50,107 nucleotides of DNA from contig PATC01000021.1 in the NCBI GenBank assembly GCA_002712285.1, positions 1 through 50,107 of the forward strand, read 5' to 3'. Source of the DNA: Methanobacteriota archaeon. Its GTDB lineage: Archaea; Thermoplasmatota; Poseidoniia; Poseidoniales; Thalassarchaeaceae. Of this stretch, positions 35,662 to 43,964 are shown one piece after another; within the stretch, counting starts at the first letter, position 1, and every line of letters starts with the position of its first letter. The position numbers and the translations under genes are program-made. The notes under the pieces are model-generated. The model did no database searches. It saw nothing but the letters and a program-made list of their open reading frames with translations, and was not told where the DNA came from.

Positions 35662-36702
35662 TTAGATAGATGCGAATGCTGCAACAGTCCTCTCAATATC
35701 CTCATCAGTGATATGAAGATGTGTAACAAGGCGAATGGTATTCGGACGAAGATCAAAGATATCTACTCCTTGCTCACCAAGTGCTTCAACCACTTCCCTA
35801 GCAGGACGTTCGGTATCTGCATAGACCATGTTGGTCTGAACTGTGGAAGCATCGATTGAAAGTCCAAAATTTCCATTCAATCGCTCAGCGAGAACATGTG
35901 CACGTGTGTGATCTTCCGCCATCCGATCAATGTGGTGGTCTAATGCAAACAAGCCACCTGCTGCAAGAATACCGGCCTGCCTCATTCCTCCTCCGAACAT
36001 TTTCCTCCAACGATGTGCCTTAGCAATGAATTGTTTCGACCCAACTAGAACACTGCCAACGGGGGCACCAAGACCTTTGGAGAGACAAATAGAGATGGAG
36101 TCGTAATCACGAACGATGCGAGCTGGATCTGTTCCGGTTGCCACTGCAGCATTGAACATACGGGCACCATCCATGTGTGCTTGGCAATCATTATCATGAG
36201 CAATCTTAGCGATTTTATCCAATATCTCTTGAGGATAACAAGTTCCTCCACCACGGTTAGATGTATTCTCAACACAGACAAGTGAACCATTAGGAAAGTG
36301 TCCAAGGCTCCCATCGCTCTTCCTAATTGCAATTGCTACATCATCGGGTATCATAATCCCAAGTTTTCCAGGGACTAAAGCTACAGAACAACCCGAAAGT
36401 GCGGCATATCCTCCTGCTTCATAGACGTAGATATGGCTGGTTTCTTCTGTGATAATCTCATCACCAGGATTCGTGTGTGCACGAATTGCGACTGCGTTAG
36501 ACATCGTACCACTTGAGACAAATAACGCCGCCTCTTTGCCAAGCATATTGGAAATTTTATTTTGTAATTCAATGACTGTTGGATCATCACCTAAGACATC
36601 GTCACCAACCAATGCATTTTGCATAGCGATTCGCATATCTGCAGTTGGTTGAGTAACTGTATCACTGCGAAGGTCGACCCGGTCGGAGGGGTACTCATGC
36701 AT
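35662..36702 (-). CDS. ltaE: Low-specificity L-threonine aldolase
   Basis: A pyridoxal-phosphate enzyme that splits threonine or allo-threonine into glycine and acetaldehyde. The 346-residue protein opens with the family hallmark DLRSDTVTQPT. It has FVSSGTMSNAVA (cofactor phosphate loop), ENTSNRGGGTCYP, HMDGAR with the cofactor-contacting D178, and the Schiff-base lysine K209 in ISICLSKGLGAPVGS. Length and motif order are normal. It is preceded on the minus strand by the Pth2 gene, 66 bases away, with a T-run between. It could supply glycine or recycle threonine. Confidence 0.95.
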   Translation of the reverse strand: MHEYPSDRVDLRSDTVTQPTADMRIAMQNALVGDDVLGDDPTVIELQNKISNMLGKEAALFVSSGTMSNAVAIRAHTNPGDEIITEETSHIYVYEAGGYAALSGCSVALVPGKLGIMIPDDVAIAIRKSDGSLGHFPNGSLVCVENTSNRGGGTCYPQEILDKIAKIAHDNDCQAHMDGARMFNAAVATGTDPARIVRDYDSISICLSKGLGAPVGSVLVGSKQFIAKAHRWRKMFGGGMRQAGILAAGGLFALDHHIDRMAEDHTRAHVLAERLNGNFGLSIDASTVQTNMVYADTERPAREVVEALGEQGVDIFDLRPNTIRLVTHLHITDEDIERTVAAFASI

Positions 36703-36752
36703 AATCCAATGTAGAGGGTCCTTCTCTTAGCCTTGACCTTCTCAATGACGAC

Positions 36753-36758
36753 AAAAAA
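36753..36758 (-). terminator. T6 tract after pth2
   Basis: The minus strand has six T residues starting 11 bases beyond the Pth2 stop. Archaeal termination often occurs at such T runs without a hairpin. This could separate pth2 from ltaE transcription. Confidence 0.35.
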
Positions 36759-36768
36759 TGTCCCATAT

Positions 36769-37170
36769 TCAGAGTAATTTCAGATGTCCTGTCACAATAT
36801 CAACTTGATCAACTGGAGCAGGCCCTATTCCGATAACTGTCATCGATCCAGATGGAATCTGAGTCCGGCCAGCGTCACGTATTGACCAAGTGAGCAAATT
36901 AGCTTCTTTGGCACGTTCAATTAGGCGATACATCTCTTCCGAATCCGATGCTTTCAACACGACTTTGGCTTGTCCCCTACGAGTCCACACGTCAAGAATG
37001 CGTGGCCTATTCCGTTCTAGGCCTAAGGCTACATCCATGCAAAGATGGCCTACCTGTGCAGCAATTTTTCCTTTACCCATCTTTAGGGAAGCGTCAACAA
37101 CACACACTAGTTTGTGCTCGACATTTGGAATAGATGGGGCATGATTACGCCGTCGATTCCACCATGCCAT
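36769..37170 (-). CDS. pth2: Peptidyl-tRNA hydrolase, Pth2 type
   Basis: Releases peptides from prematurely dropped peptidyl-tRNA. The 133-residue protein has a short basic N-terminal extension (MAWWNRRRNHAPS). The conserved Pth2 core follows: LVCVVDASLKMGKGKIAAQVGHL, GQAKVVLK, the RDAGRTQIPSGS catalytic segment, and the C-terminal GIGPAPVDQVDIVTGHLKLL. These match archaeal and eukaryotic Pth2, not bacterial Pth. The ATG at 37170 is used. It lies 25 bases downstream of the SRPBCC-epimerase gene. Confidence 0.96.
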   Translation of the reverse strand: MAWWNRRRNHAPSIPNVEHKLVCVVDASLKMGKGKIAAQVGHLCMDVALGLERNRPRILDVWTRRGQAKVVLKASDSEEMYRLIERAKEANLLTWSIRDAGRTQIPSGSMTVIGIGPAPVDQVDIVTGHLKLL

Positions 37171-37195
37171 GACTAATCGAAGGCGCCGTCCTGTT

Positions 37196-38623
37196 TCAGA
37201 CCTGCGTAGAAGGTTGTGCTGTAGAAGATGATTGGAGGGGGTTGTTATCCATCTTCCAAGCGCCTAGAACATCACGTAGTGACTCTTCGAGATCAGGGTT
37301 ATGGAATTCAAAACCAGATTGAAGGAGGCGTTTAGGGAGGACTTTTTGACCTTCTAGAAGCAATGGTCTAGCCAACTCACCAAAGACAATTCTAAGGACA
37401 AATCCAGGGAGAGGGGCAAAGGCAGGTCGTCGAAGTACTCGCCCCAAGACTCGAGCAAACTGCTTCTGTCTCACTGGATTTGGAGATGTCAGATTGAAGG
37501 GTCCTTCACATTCAGGTGTCATCATAAGATGCTGAATTGCAGCGATGTGATCATTCATGGAAATCCAAGAGAACCATTGCTTACCATTGCCAATAGGACC
37601 ACCACCACCGAGTTTGAATGGTAATAGCATACGGCCAAGAGCCCCACCGAGTGGAGACATAACGATGCCTGTTCTGAGGTGAATTGTCCGAATAGAGGCA
37701 TCTCGTGCTGCATCAGCCGAAGCCTCCCACATCTCGGTAGTTTCAGAGAGGAAACCTTCTCCACGCTTGCTTGATTCGTCGACCTCTTCATCTCCACGAT
37801 TCCCATAGTAACCAATTGCGCTTGCAACAATGAAAACCTCGGGAGGGGAGTCCATACTAGCCATCTTTTCTGCTAGAAGAGTAACAGAATCTCTACGCGA
37901 ACCGATAATCGCAGCTTTGCGTTTCTTTGTCCATCTCTTATCCCCTATTCCAACTCCACCGAGATGAATAACAGCATCTATTCCTTCCAGATGCTCGATA
38001 TCCAGGACACCATTACTTGGATCCCAAAATCTATGCCTAGGATGTGATGGTTCGCGACGAACTAACTGAGTAACTTCATGACCCATACAATCTAGAAACG
38101 GGATTAGATTAGACCCGATTAAACCACTCCCACCTACCACGAGCACGCGTTTCCTAGGAGCATCTGCAAACTCCATTTGGCGAGTTATGTCATTGATCAG
38201 ACCTTTTTCTCGTGCAGTGAACATTTGCAGGATTCGCTTTCTTACCATACGGCCGCCAAATAGCCTACCAAGAAATCCCATGGGGACATCATAACTAACT
38301 TCATCCTCGATGATTGTCATCTCGCCCTTGTCAACAAACCGGTGTGTGTGCCACCAACGCTTGAATGGGCCACGTACCATTCTATCTGCAAACAACTCAC
38401 CTTCAACGAGATCTGTATGTTCGGCAATCCAACGGCCCTTTATTGGCCCAAGAAGAGGGAATCGGATTACTCTACGACCACCTGGACTTAGGTCCGGTGG
38501 AGCGCTCACTGTCTCCATAGGTTCCCAAGGAGGCGTTAATCGATCAAACGCTCCTTCTCGAGTATGCCAGTCCCAAACCGTTTGTCTCGGCGCATGAACT
38601 GTTGTCTCATGTTCGTAATGCAT
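37196..38623 (-). CDS. SRPBCC domain fused to TIGR01777-type NAD(P)-dependent epimerase
   Basis: A 475-residue two-domain protein. Residues 1-150 are a START/polyketide-cyclase-like hydrophobic pocket domain (HYEHETTVHAPRQTVWDWHT at the start, GPIKGRWIAEH, RWWHTHRF). From about 158 it is an extended short-chain dehydrogenase of the SDR39U1/YfcH type: VVGGSGLIGSNLIPFL binds the dinucleotide, then VIHLGGVGIGDKRWT, SAIGYYGNRGDEEVDE, the characteristic GIVMSPLGGALGRMLLPFKLGGGGPIG, FSWISMNDH, and C-terminal LLQSGFEFHNPDLEESL. The ATG at 38623 has GGTGAT 5 bases upstream; ATG 38635 (TAATG with the photolyase stop) is an alternative. The substrate is unknown. In bacteria these families are often found beside photolyase genes, as here. 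Confidence 0.92.
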   Translation of the reverse strand: MHYEHETTVHAPRQTVWDWHTREGAFDRLTPPWEPMETVSAPPDLSPGGRRVIRFPLLGPIKGRWIAEHTDLVEGELFADRMVRGPFKRWWHTHRFVDKGEMTIIEDEVSYDVPMGFLGRLFGGRMVRKRILQMFTAREKGLINDITRQMEFADAPRKRVLVVGGSGLIGSNLIPFLDCMGHEVTQLVRREPSHPRHRFWDPSNGVLDIEHLEGIDAVIHLGGVGIGDKRWTKKRKAAIIGSRRDSVTLLAEKMASMDSPPEVFIVASAIGYYGNRGDEEVDESSKRGEGFLSETTEMWEASADAARDASIRTIHLRTGIVMSPLGGALGRMLLPFKLGGGGPIGNGKQWFSWISMNDHIAAIQHLMMTPECEGPFNLTSPNPVRQKQFARVLGRVLRRPAFAPLPGFVLRIVFGELARPLLLEGQKVLPKRLLQSGFEFHNPDLEESLRDVLGAWKMDNNPLQSSSTAQPSTQV

Positions 38624-38634
38624 TACTATCACCA

Positions 38635-40164
38635 TTATGCGAGACCATCATTGCGTCTACTTCCGAATTGAGATAGATATCTTTTGAGATCGAGTTTGCG
38701 CGCAGTATTAGCACTCGACATAAATCGGACTTTACCAAACACTGGACGCTCTGGACCCCATGCACGATCATGCCGTCCTAAAACCCAAAATATTCCAGTG
38801 TACGAGTTAGGATCTCTGCCATCAAGAGCCCAACGATCGTTAAGCCGAACCATCCAATCTGAGGCTGTAATTGGATCGGGTGCCCATTCTAGAATTCGCT
38901 TACCCCAGAGCATGCGAAGATAATTGTGGATGATACCAGTCTCTCTCAATTCCATTTGAGCTGCATTCCAAATCTCATCGTGAGTGTTTCCTTCTTCAAG
39001 TTCTTGAAAAGTGTACAGAGGTCTTGGATCATCGGCATGCTCAGAAAGTGTAGCTTGTGCCCATTCAGGAAGCGAAGTAAAGGTTGCGTGATCTGGGCGA
39101 TGGTGAGCAAAATGGAAACCAAGATCTCGCCATGTGATGATTTGATCAAGGAAGGCTTCATGGGATTCAGGCAAACCCCACCATCCATTACGAGAGCCTG
39201 TTACTTTCTCTTCTGTCATCGATGGATCCCATGATGAGTCCTCTAGCACACGGTGTACTACTTCCAACGATGAAATGTGTCCAAAATGAAGCCAAGGCGA
39301 AAGACGACTAGTCATTGGATTCGAAGGATTGTTACGACCTTCGGCATAATTCGACAAGCGTTGATTGATGAACACATCGAGGAGACGCTTTGCTTCAAAA
39401 GAACCACCGCGACACCCCAAAACGGGTGGTACTTGATGATCAATTGGCAATGGATCCAAAGCCTGTTTGGCTGTAATCCCACCTTCTGCAACCCTCCATA
39501 GCCATTCCAATGGCGTCATATCAAATCGAAGATCTTCCATCAATCGATTGAATTGAATATCCGGCATCCAAAGGGCACTGCTACGACCAGTAAGAGGGGA
39601 TTCCATAGGAGCTGTAGCAATAGCTTCGAGGACACGACGTTGAACAGTTCTGCGGAAAGTGTGAGCTAACGGTGGGGCTTTCTCTGTCCAGTTTAGTGGA
39701 ATTACTCCACAACCATCCACTGCAAAAAGACATACTGGAACAATATCAGCAGCCCGTTCCATTACAAAGCGAGGGTGCCCGGTAGGGAAATCATCCATAA
39801 CTACCACACATGCTCTTGAGGTTATTCGACGAAGCAGGCCTGTTCCTCGTTCTCGATGAGTTTCAATCCAAGGAATGTAACGAACACTTGAACCTTGGAA
39901 AGCTTCTAGATTGTCTAGCATTCCTTGTGCAACGAAAGTTACCAAGCGGTCGCTAGAAAATTTGTGATCGATACTGAATGGCTCAACTACGATCAAGGGT
40001 CGGTCAAGCTCTTCTGCGAGTTGAGCTGCATGCTCTAATGAGGGATTCCAGCGCGTACGGCGTTGGGCTGTCATCCAATACAGGACGAATTCTCCATTGG
40101 AATCAATTGGTGCATTGTTCAGATTTCGGATTCGGCCTGGAAGATGCTGTGTTGAGAGAGTCAT
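38635..40164 (-). CDS. phr: Deoxyribodipyrimidine photolyase, class II
   Basis: A flavoenzyme that repairs cyclobutane pyrimidine dimers with light. The 509-residue protein has the class II N-terminus (EFVLYWMTAQRRTRWNPSLEHA). In its C-terminal half it has LSPWLHFGHIS, ITWRDLGFHFAHHRPD, MLWGKRILEWAPDP, ALDGRDPNSYTGIFWVLGRHDRAW, FGKVRFMSSANTARKLD. These are the flavin and DNA-binding stretches of class II enzymes, including the Trp residues of the class II electron-transfer chain. The start is ATG 40164, overlapping the Nudix stop by 4 bases. It is the middle gene of a Nudix-phr-epimerase operon. A second, unrelated-class photolyase lies at 47361. Confidence 0.95.
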   Translation of the reverse strand: MTLSTQHLPGRIRNLNNAPIDSNGEFVLYWMTAQRRTRWNPSLEHAAQLAEELDRPLIVVEPFSIDHKFSSDRLVTFVAQGMLDNLEAFQGSSVRYIPWIETHRERGTGLLRRITSRACVVVMDDFPTGHPRFVMERAADIVPVCLFAVDGCGVIPLNWTEKAPPLAHTFRRTVQRRVLEAIATAPMESPLTGRSSALWMPDIQFNRLMEDLRFDMTPLEWLWRVAEGGITAKQALDPLPIDHQVPPVLGCRGGSFEAKRLLDVFINQRLSNYAEGRNNPSNPMTSRLSPWLHFGHISSLEVVHRVLEDSSWDPSMTEEKVTGSRNGWWGLPESHEAFLDQIITWRDLGFHFAHHRPDHATFTSLPEWAQATLSEHADDPRPLYTFQELEEGNTHDEIWNAAQMELRETGIIHNYLRMLWGKRILEWAPDPITASDWMVRLNDRWALDGRDPNSYTGIFWVLGRHDRAWGPERPVFGKVRFMSSANTARKLDLKRYLSQFGSRRNDGLA

Positions 40165-40664
40165 TTTGAACCCCCCAAAGCCAAATTGATGTGATCAGGC
40201 ATCAGATGAATATGGTAGGGATTACCCCGATTTTCAGAGAGGTCAAGTGAAACCGTTGGAGCGCCACAAGAAAGAGCAGAAGTAGCAATTGACCGCATGG
40301 TAGGACTAATCCAGTCGACTGATTCTAATTCCATTGCATCGAACCACCCGTAGGCTTCGATTTCATTAGAATCCACATTAACATCCAGGGACTTGGGCTT
40401 CACAGAATAGGCGAGGAAAATTTTGATAATTCCGTTCTTTGAAGTCTCTCTTACACCCACGAGTCCACTTATTTCTCCTTCAATCCCACATTCTTCCTTT
40501 AATTCCCGAAGAGTTGCATCGAATGGTAGTTCACCAGGCTCAACAAAACCCTTTGGCAACCCCCACATTCCCGCATGCGGACCTGCTGCCTCTTGCACTA
40601 GGAGAATCTGGTTACCACTTACAGTACAAGCAGCCACCCCAAGATCGCAATTGACAGAGCGCAT
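40161..40664 (-). CDS. Nudix hydrolase
   Basis: Hydrolyses a nucleoside diphosphate linked to another group. The substrate cannot be read from the sequence; candidates include oxidised nucleotides, NADH, FAD or ADP-ribose. The 167-residue protein contains a perfect Nudix box, G39-x5-E45-x7-R53-E54-L-K-E57-E58-C-G60-I61. It is preceded by the usual beta-strands (VAACTVSGNQILLVQE, MWGLPKG), and W in AYGWFDA follows. About 30 C-terminal residues (NRGNPYHIHLMPDHINLALGG) are extra. AAGGA lies 5 bases before the ATG at 40664. It is the first gene of the photolyase operon, which suggests a role in cleaning up oxidised or flavin nucleotides. Confidence 0.93.
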   Translation of the reverse strand: MRSVNCDLGVAACTVSGNQILLVQEAAGPHAGMWGLPKGFVEPGELPFDATLRELKEECGIEGEISGLVGVRETSKNGIIKIFLAYSVKPKSLDVNVDSNEIEAYGWFDAMELESVDWISPTMRSIATSALSCGAPTVSLDLSENRGNPYHIHLMPDHINLALGGSK

Positions 40665-40764
40665 CCAGTTCCTTTTTCTTCTACGGCTATATCAATCGGT
40701 GTTCTGAGGTTGGAATTCAGGAATTGAACAGTTCTTCATAAGGGAATAGGAAAAATCGAGTAAC

Positions 40765-41379
40765 ATGGCCTTGTCCAAGCAACAACAAGAACGCGAACGT
40801 ATGGTTCGAGCCGATGCACACCTTCCAACTGAACACGGTAATTTTCGTGTGAGAGCATTTCCAGAATTAACATCCGAGGATCACTGTGTGATTTACACCG
40901 GCCAACCATGGATGGACGAGGCCCCCTTAGTTCGTATTCACTCAGAGTGTCTAACCGGAGATGCATTTAGTTCGCTAAAGTGTGACTGTGGACCGCAACT
41001 GAAGCGAGCGTTGAATGGAATTCAGGAAAACGGTGTTGGGATGGTAGTTTACCTCCGCCAGGAAGGGCGTGGTATTGGACTAGCAGCGAAAATCCAAGCC
41101 TACGCACTACAGGACAGAGGATATGATACCCTTGACGCCAATCTACTTCTTGGTCACCCCGGCGACGCGCGGGACTACAGTATAGCAGCCGAAATGTTGC
41201 AAGCAATGGGCGTCTCACAAGTTAGGCTACTAACAAACAATCCACTGAAATATCGTGCCCTCGAAGAAAATGGAATTGAAGTTGTTGAACGGATCGAACA
41301 TATCGATGGGGTAGGACCTCACAATCGAGAATATCTTTCAACGAAGGCTGCGCGAATGGGACATCTAATCGAATTCTGA
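40765..41379 (+). CDS. ribA: GTP cyclohydrolase II (riboflavin synthesis)
   Basis: Opens GTP to the first intermediate of riboflavin synthesis, releasing formate and pyrophosphate. The 204-residue protein has [25 protein letters not shown], whose three cysteines hold the catalytic zinc. [26 protein letters not shown] (GTP and catalytic Arg region) follows, then [20 protein letters not shown] near the end. It is a stand-alone enzyme without the RibB domain. The family is bacterial and eukaryotic; most archaea use a different GTP cyclohydrolase, so bacterial origin is likely. It is the first gene of a plus-strand operon with a peroxiredoxin and a TrmB regulator. It supplies flavin for the nearby flavoenzymes. 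Confidence 0.95.
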   Translation: MALSKQQQERERMVRADAHLPTEHGNFRVRAFPELTSEDHCVIYTGQPWMDEAPLVRIHSECLTGDAFSSLKCDCGPQLKRALNGIQENGVGMVVYLRQEGRGIGLAAKIQAYALQDRGYDTLDANLLLGHPGDARDYSIAAEMLQAMGVSQVRLLTNNPLKYRALEENGIEVVERIEHIDGVGPHNREYLSTKAARMGHLIEF

Positions 41380-41390
41380 GGAATGCATAT

Positions 41391-41396
41391 GGAGGT
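41391..41396 (+). promoter_or_regulatory. Shine-Dalgarno deciding the TTG start of the peroxiredoxin
   Basis: GGAGGT followed by a 7-base spacer to TTG 41404. The in-frame ATGs at 41383 and 41389 precede the site, and the ATG at 41416 is 19 bases away, so TTG is the best start. Confidence 0.65.
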
Positions 41397-41403
41397 AATC
41401 TCA

Positions 41404-41898
41404 TTGTCGAAAAATATGGAAAATAACTCAAGATTGCGCGTGGGAGAGAAGGCTCCTGATTTCAACTTGGAATCATCAGAAGGTGAAATGGTTAGCCTGA
41501 GCGACTTTGATGGCCAGTGGAAAGTCGTTTTTTTCTACGCACTGAATGGTTCACCGACTTGCAAACGGGGTTGTCTGAACTTCAAGGAGCAATATTCCCT
41601 CTTCCGTTCTGTTGACTGTGAAATTATCGGCATCAGCCAGGATCCGAAAAATGATCACAAGGAATTCAAAGAAGAAAACGACCTCCCATTCCCAATCCTA
41701 GGCGATCCTGATCGTAGCACAGCGAAAGCTTTCGGAGTCCCGATGCATCTCGGTCAATTCCCTTCTAAGTCATCCTTTGTCATCGCCCCTGACCGAACTG
41801 TTCGTCATGTCTACGATTGGCTTTTCCGTCCACGAAATCACGTAGCAAAAATCCTAGCGGCCCTGAGCGATGTCACTGAAGGTGGACGGTTCGAATGA
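41404..41898 (+). CDS. Peroxiredoxin (AhpC/PrxQ-like)
   Basis: A thiol peroxidase that reduces hydrogen peroxide or organic peroxides. With the TTG start it has 164 residues. The thioredoxin-fold start LRVGEKAPDFNLESSEGE is typical. The active site reads NGSPTCKRGCLNF, with peroxidatic C53 and a second cysteine C57 only three residues later. PrxQ/BCP proteins usually have four residues between them, so the spacing is slightly unusual. IGISQDPKNDHKEFKEENDLPFPILGD and SSFVIAPDRTVRHVYDW complete the family pattern. It lies 24 bases after ribA and overlaps the TrmB regulator by 4 bases (ATGA). Confidence 0.9.
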   Translation: MSKNMENNSRLRVGEKAPDFNLESSEGEMVSLSDFDGQWKVVFFYALNGSPTCKRGCLNFKEQYSLFRSVDCEIIGISQDPKNDHKEFKEENDLPFPILGDPDRSTAKAFGVPMHLGQFPSKSSFVIAPDRTVRHVYDWLFRPRNHVAKILAALSDVTEGGRFE

Positions 41899-43292
41899 GT
41901 TGGGAACAAGTCCTCGCTGATGCGGGTCTGAACGAACGAGAAATTCAGTCGATTCTTATTTTGTCATCTAAACCAAAAATGAAGGCTTCTGAGCTCGCAT
42001 CAGAACTCGGGACCACTCGACTCGACGCTTACAATTCACTTTCAAGGCTACAAGAAATTGGACTAGTGACAACAACGGCAGATCGTCCAATGAAATTCTC
42101 ATCTCCTCCAGTTAACGAAGCAATCGAACAACTCATCGGGATGAAAAAAGAACAATTACGTCGTGTCGAGATTGGTTACGAAAGTGTCCTTGAAGGGCGC
42201 ACAATAGAGGGCAGTAACATCAAGGAGGCTCGCTCCGACGAACCAAAGTTTGCAGTGCTAAAGGAACGAGTTCACATCCACAAGCGTATCGAACAAATGG
42301 CTGAAGAAGCTCAGACTCGCATGGTTCTCATGCTAGGGGAATATGGCATTCTTGCTCTTTGTCGTGGGCCTGCTGTCGAAGCAGTAAACTCAGCTGTAAA
42401 GCGTGGTGTGCGCGTCCAGGTGCTCGCAAAACTTCACAGAAGGACCGTTCGCTTCTTCCAACAACTTGACGATGCGGTCGAAGTACGTCACTCGGATGAT
42501 GTCGAGACTCAAGGAGCACTCAAAGACGAAACTGAAGTTCTTCAGATGCTCAAGATTGAGGCAAATCCCGTTGGTCGAGGGCGCGAAGATGCCGCTCTGT
42601 ATGTGCTTTCAGAACAGTTTGCTGCATCGCAGGCGAATCTCATCGATGCTATTTGGCCAGAGGCTGTTCCGTTCGAACAAGCAGTGAAACGATTCACTGA
42701 GAAACAAATTGTAGACCCTCTCCGAATTGAAATTGGGCAAGGCTCCTTCCTAGAAAAATTAAGGAATGCCCTTGGAGTTGATCTTGAATTACCAGATGAG
42801 GACACGCCTTTCGATCCTGATGCAATGATCAAAGCAGGCCGTGAAGTATCTAATGCAAGACGAAGCTTATCTGAAAATAGCCTAGCATCGTTAACAATAC
42901 TCGGATTCGACTTGCAAATGATGATGCGACAAGTTGGTAGAAGAGTCGGTGAGGAACTCGCCTTCACCCTCCGTTCTATCGATGATAATATCGAGTTCCT
43001 AAACGAAATGATGGATTTGTGGGAAGCGGCCGGATTAGGAACCCTCGCCTACGAATTTGATCCGAATTTCCACGTCCGTGTTGGTCTAAATGAATTACCA
43101 GAAGCAGATAACCCAGAGGTTTTACCCCTGTGGGAACTTGATGATGGTATCATCGAAGGTGCACTAGCCGCACGATATCCTGACGAAGGTGATGTCCGAG
43201 TGGTCAGAGAAGAAGGATCAGGTGAAATTGATGATCTTTGGCGCTACCATCTGCTCATGCAAGAAGATACAGAAATGACTGCTGAAGTTTGA
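41895..43292 (+). CDS. TrmB-family transcriptional regulator with extra C-terminal domain
   Basis: A 465-residue protein. Residues 1-75 are a TrmB winged helix (LNEREIQSILILSSKPKMKASELASELGTTRLDAYNSLSRL). A phospholipase-D-like effector region follows at about 110-250 (RMVLMLGEYGILAL, VQVLAKLHRRTVRFFQQL). The last 190 residues are not usual for TrmB. A helical segment and GFDLQMMMRQVGRRVGEELAFTL ... WEAAGLGTLAYEFDPNFHVRV resemble a V4R-type small-molecule-binding domain. It is translationally coupled to the peroxiredoxin gene, so it may control the ribA-peroxiredoxin operon in response to a metabolite or redox signal. The ligand is unknown. Confidence 0.85.
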   Translation: MSWEQVLADAGLNEREIQSILILSSKPKMKASELASELGTTRLDAYNSLSRLQEIGLVTTTADRPMKFSSPPVNEAIEQLIGMKKEQLRRVEIGYESVLEGRTIEGSNIKEARSDEPKFAVLKERVHIHKRIEQMAEEAQTRMVLMLGEYGILALCRGPAVEAVNSAVKRGVRVQVLAKLHRRTVRFFQQLDDAVEVRHSDDVETQGALKDETEVLQMLKIEANPVGRGREDAALYVLSEQFAASQANLIDAIWPEAVPFEQAVKRFTEKQIVDPLRIEIGQGSFLEKLRNALGVDLELPDEDTPFDPDAMIKAGREVSNARRSLSENSLASLTILGFDLQMMMRQVGRRVGEELAFTLRSIDDNIEFLNEMMDLWEAAGLGTLAYEFDPNFHVRVGLNELPEADNPEVLPLWELDDGIIEGALAARYPDEGDVRVVREEGSGEIDDLWRYHLLMQEDTEMTAEV

Positions 43293-43364
43293 TTGAACTA
43301 ATCTCGATAATTGAAACAATATCAAGGGGTAATCATCAAACATCGTTCCATTAAGTGAGCAAAC

Positions 43365-43916
43365 ATGGAAGTCACACGCGATACACTGCGGCTCTTTACC
43401 ACAATAGCCGGAGGTCTTGTTCTCGTGGCCTATGCATATGGAGTGTCACGAATGGAGGATGCTACAGCATTATGGGGGGGTGTAACTGGCTCACTCCAAC
43501 GTTTCAGTATCATCTTCATGTTCGTAGCAGCCGCAGGATACCTACTCTTTTGGTGGATGGTCCTGTTTAGGATGGATGCTGCTTCCATCGCTGACTTACG
43601 TTGGCCTTGGGGTGAAACCGATGGTGGAGGTGCTGGAAGATTGCTCATTGCCTTCAGCATATTCCTAATTCCATCGATGTTGTGGCTATAGAGCACTGGA
43701 TTCCATCTCCGAACTGATGCAACCTGGACACCTGCACTAGTCATTGGCATTCTCCTGTTAGTGTCAATCGGAAACGTGATGTTCGGTCTTCTAGGATATT
43801 CAGCCTACATAGATGGACATCCTGAAGGTAAATGGATGATTATTGGTGCTCTTGCAATCTCGATACAATGCATCCTCAATGACCTGATCATATGGTCCTG
43901 GAAATTCCCGTGGTAA
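43365..43916 (+). pseudogene. Five-helix membrane protein split by an in-frame TAG
   Basis: A continuous frame of 184 codons including the final TAA (43914-43916) is broken only by TAG at 43689-43691. The first part (108 residues) has three hydrophobic helices and stops inside the third (SIFLIPSMLWL). The second part (74 residues) continues in the same frame with two more helices (ALVIGILLLVSIGNVMFGLLG and MIIGALAISIQCILNDLIIW). Composition is the same on both sides, so the two halves clearly belong together. One base change would restore CAG (Gln) or TGG (Trp). It is a recent pseudogene, a sequencing or assembly error, or a readthrough gene. No family is recognised. Confidence 0.75.
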
Positions 43917-43964
43917 CTCCGCTCATGAACAGCGATTCATAACCTTGAGGTGGAATTTCTCACC

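Noticed and set aside
43689-43691. TAG as a pyrrolysine codon.
   Set aside because: No pyl gene or suppressor tRNA is visible in the window, and the site is in a membrane helix of a protein unrelated to methylamine enzymes. Kept only as a remote option.
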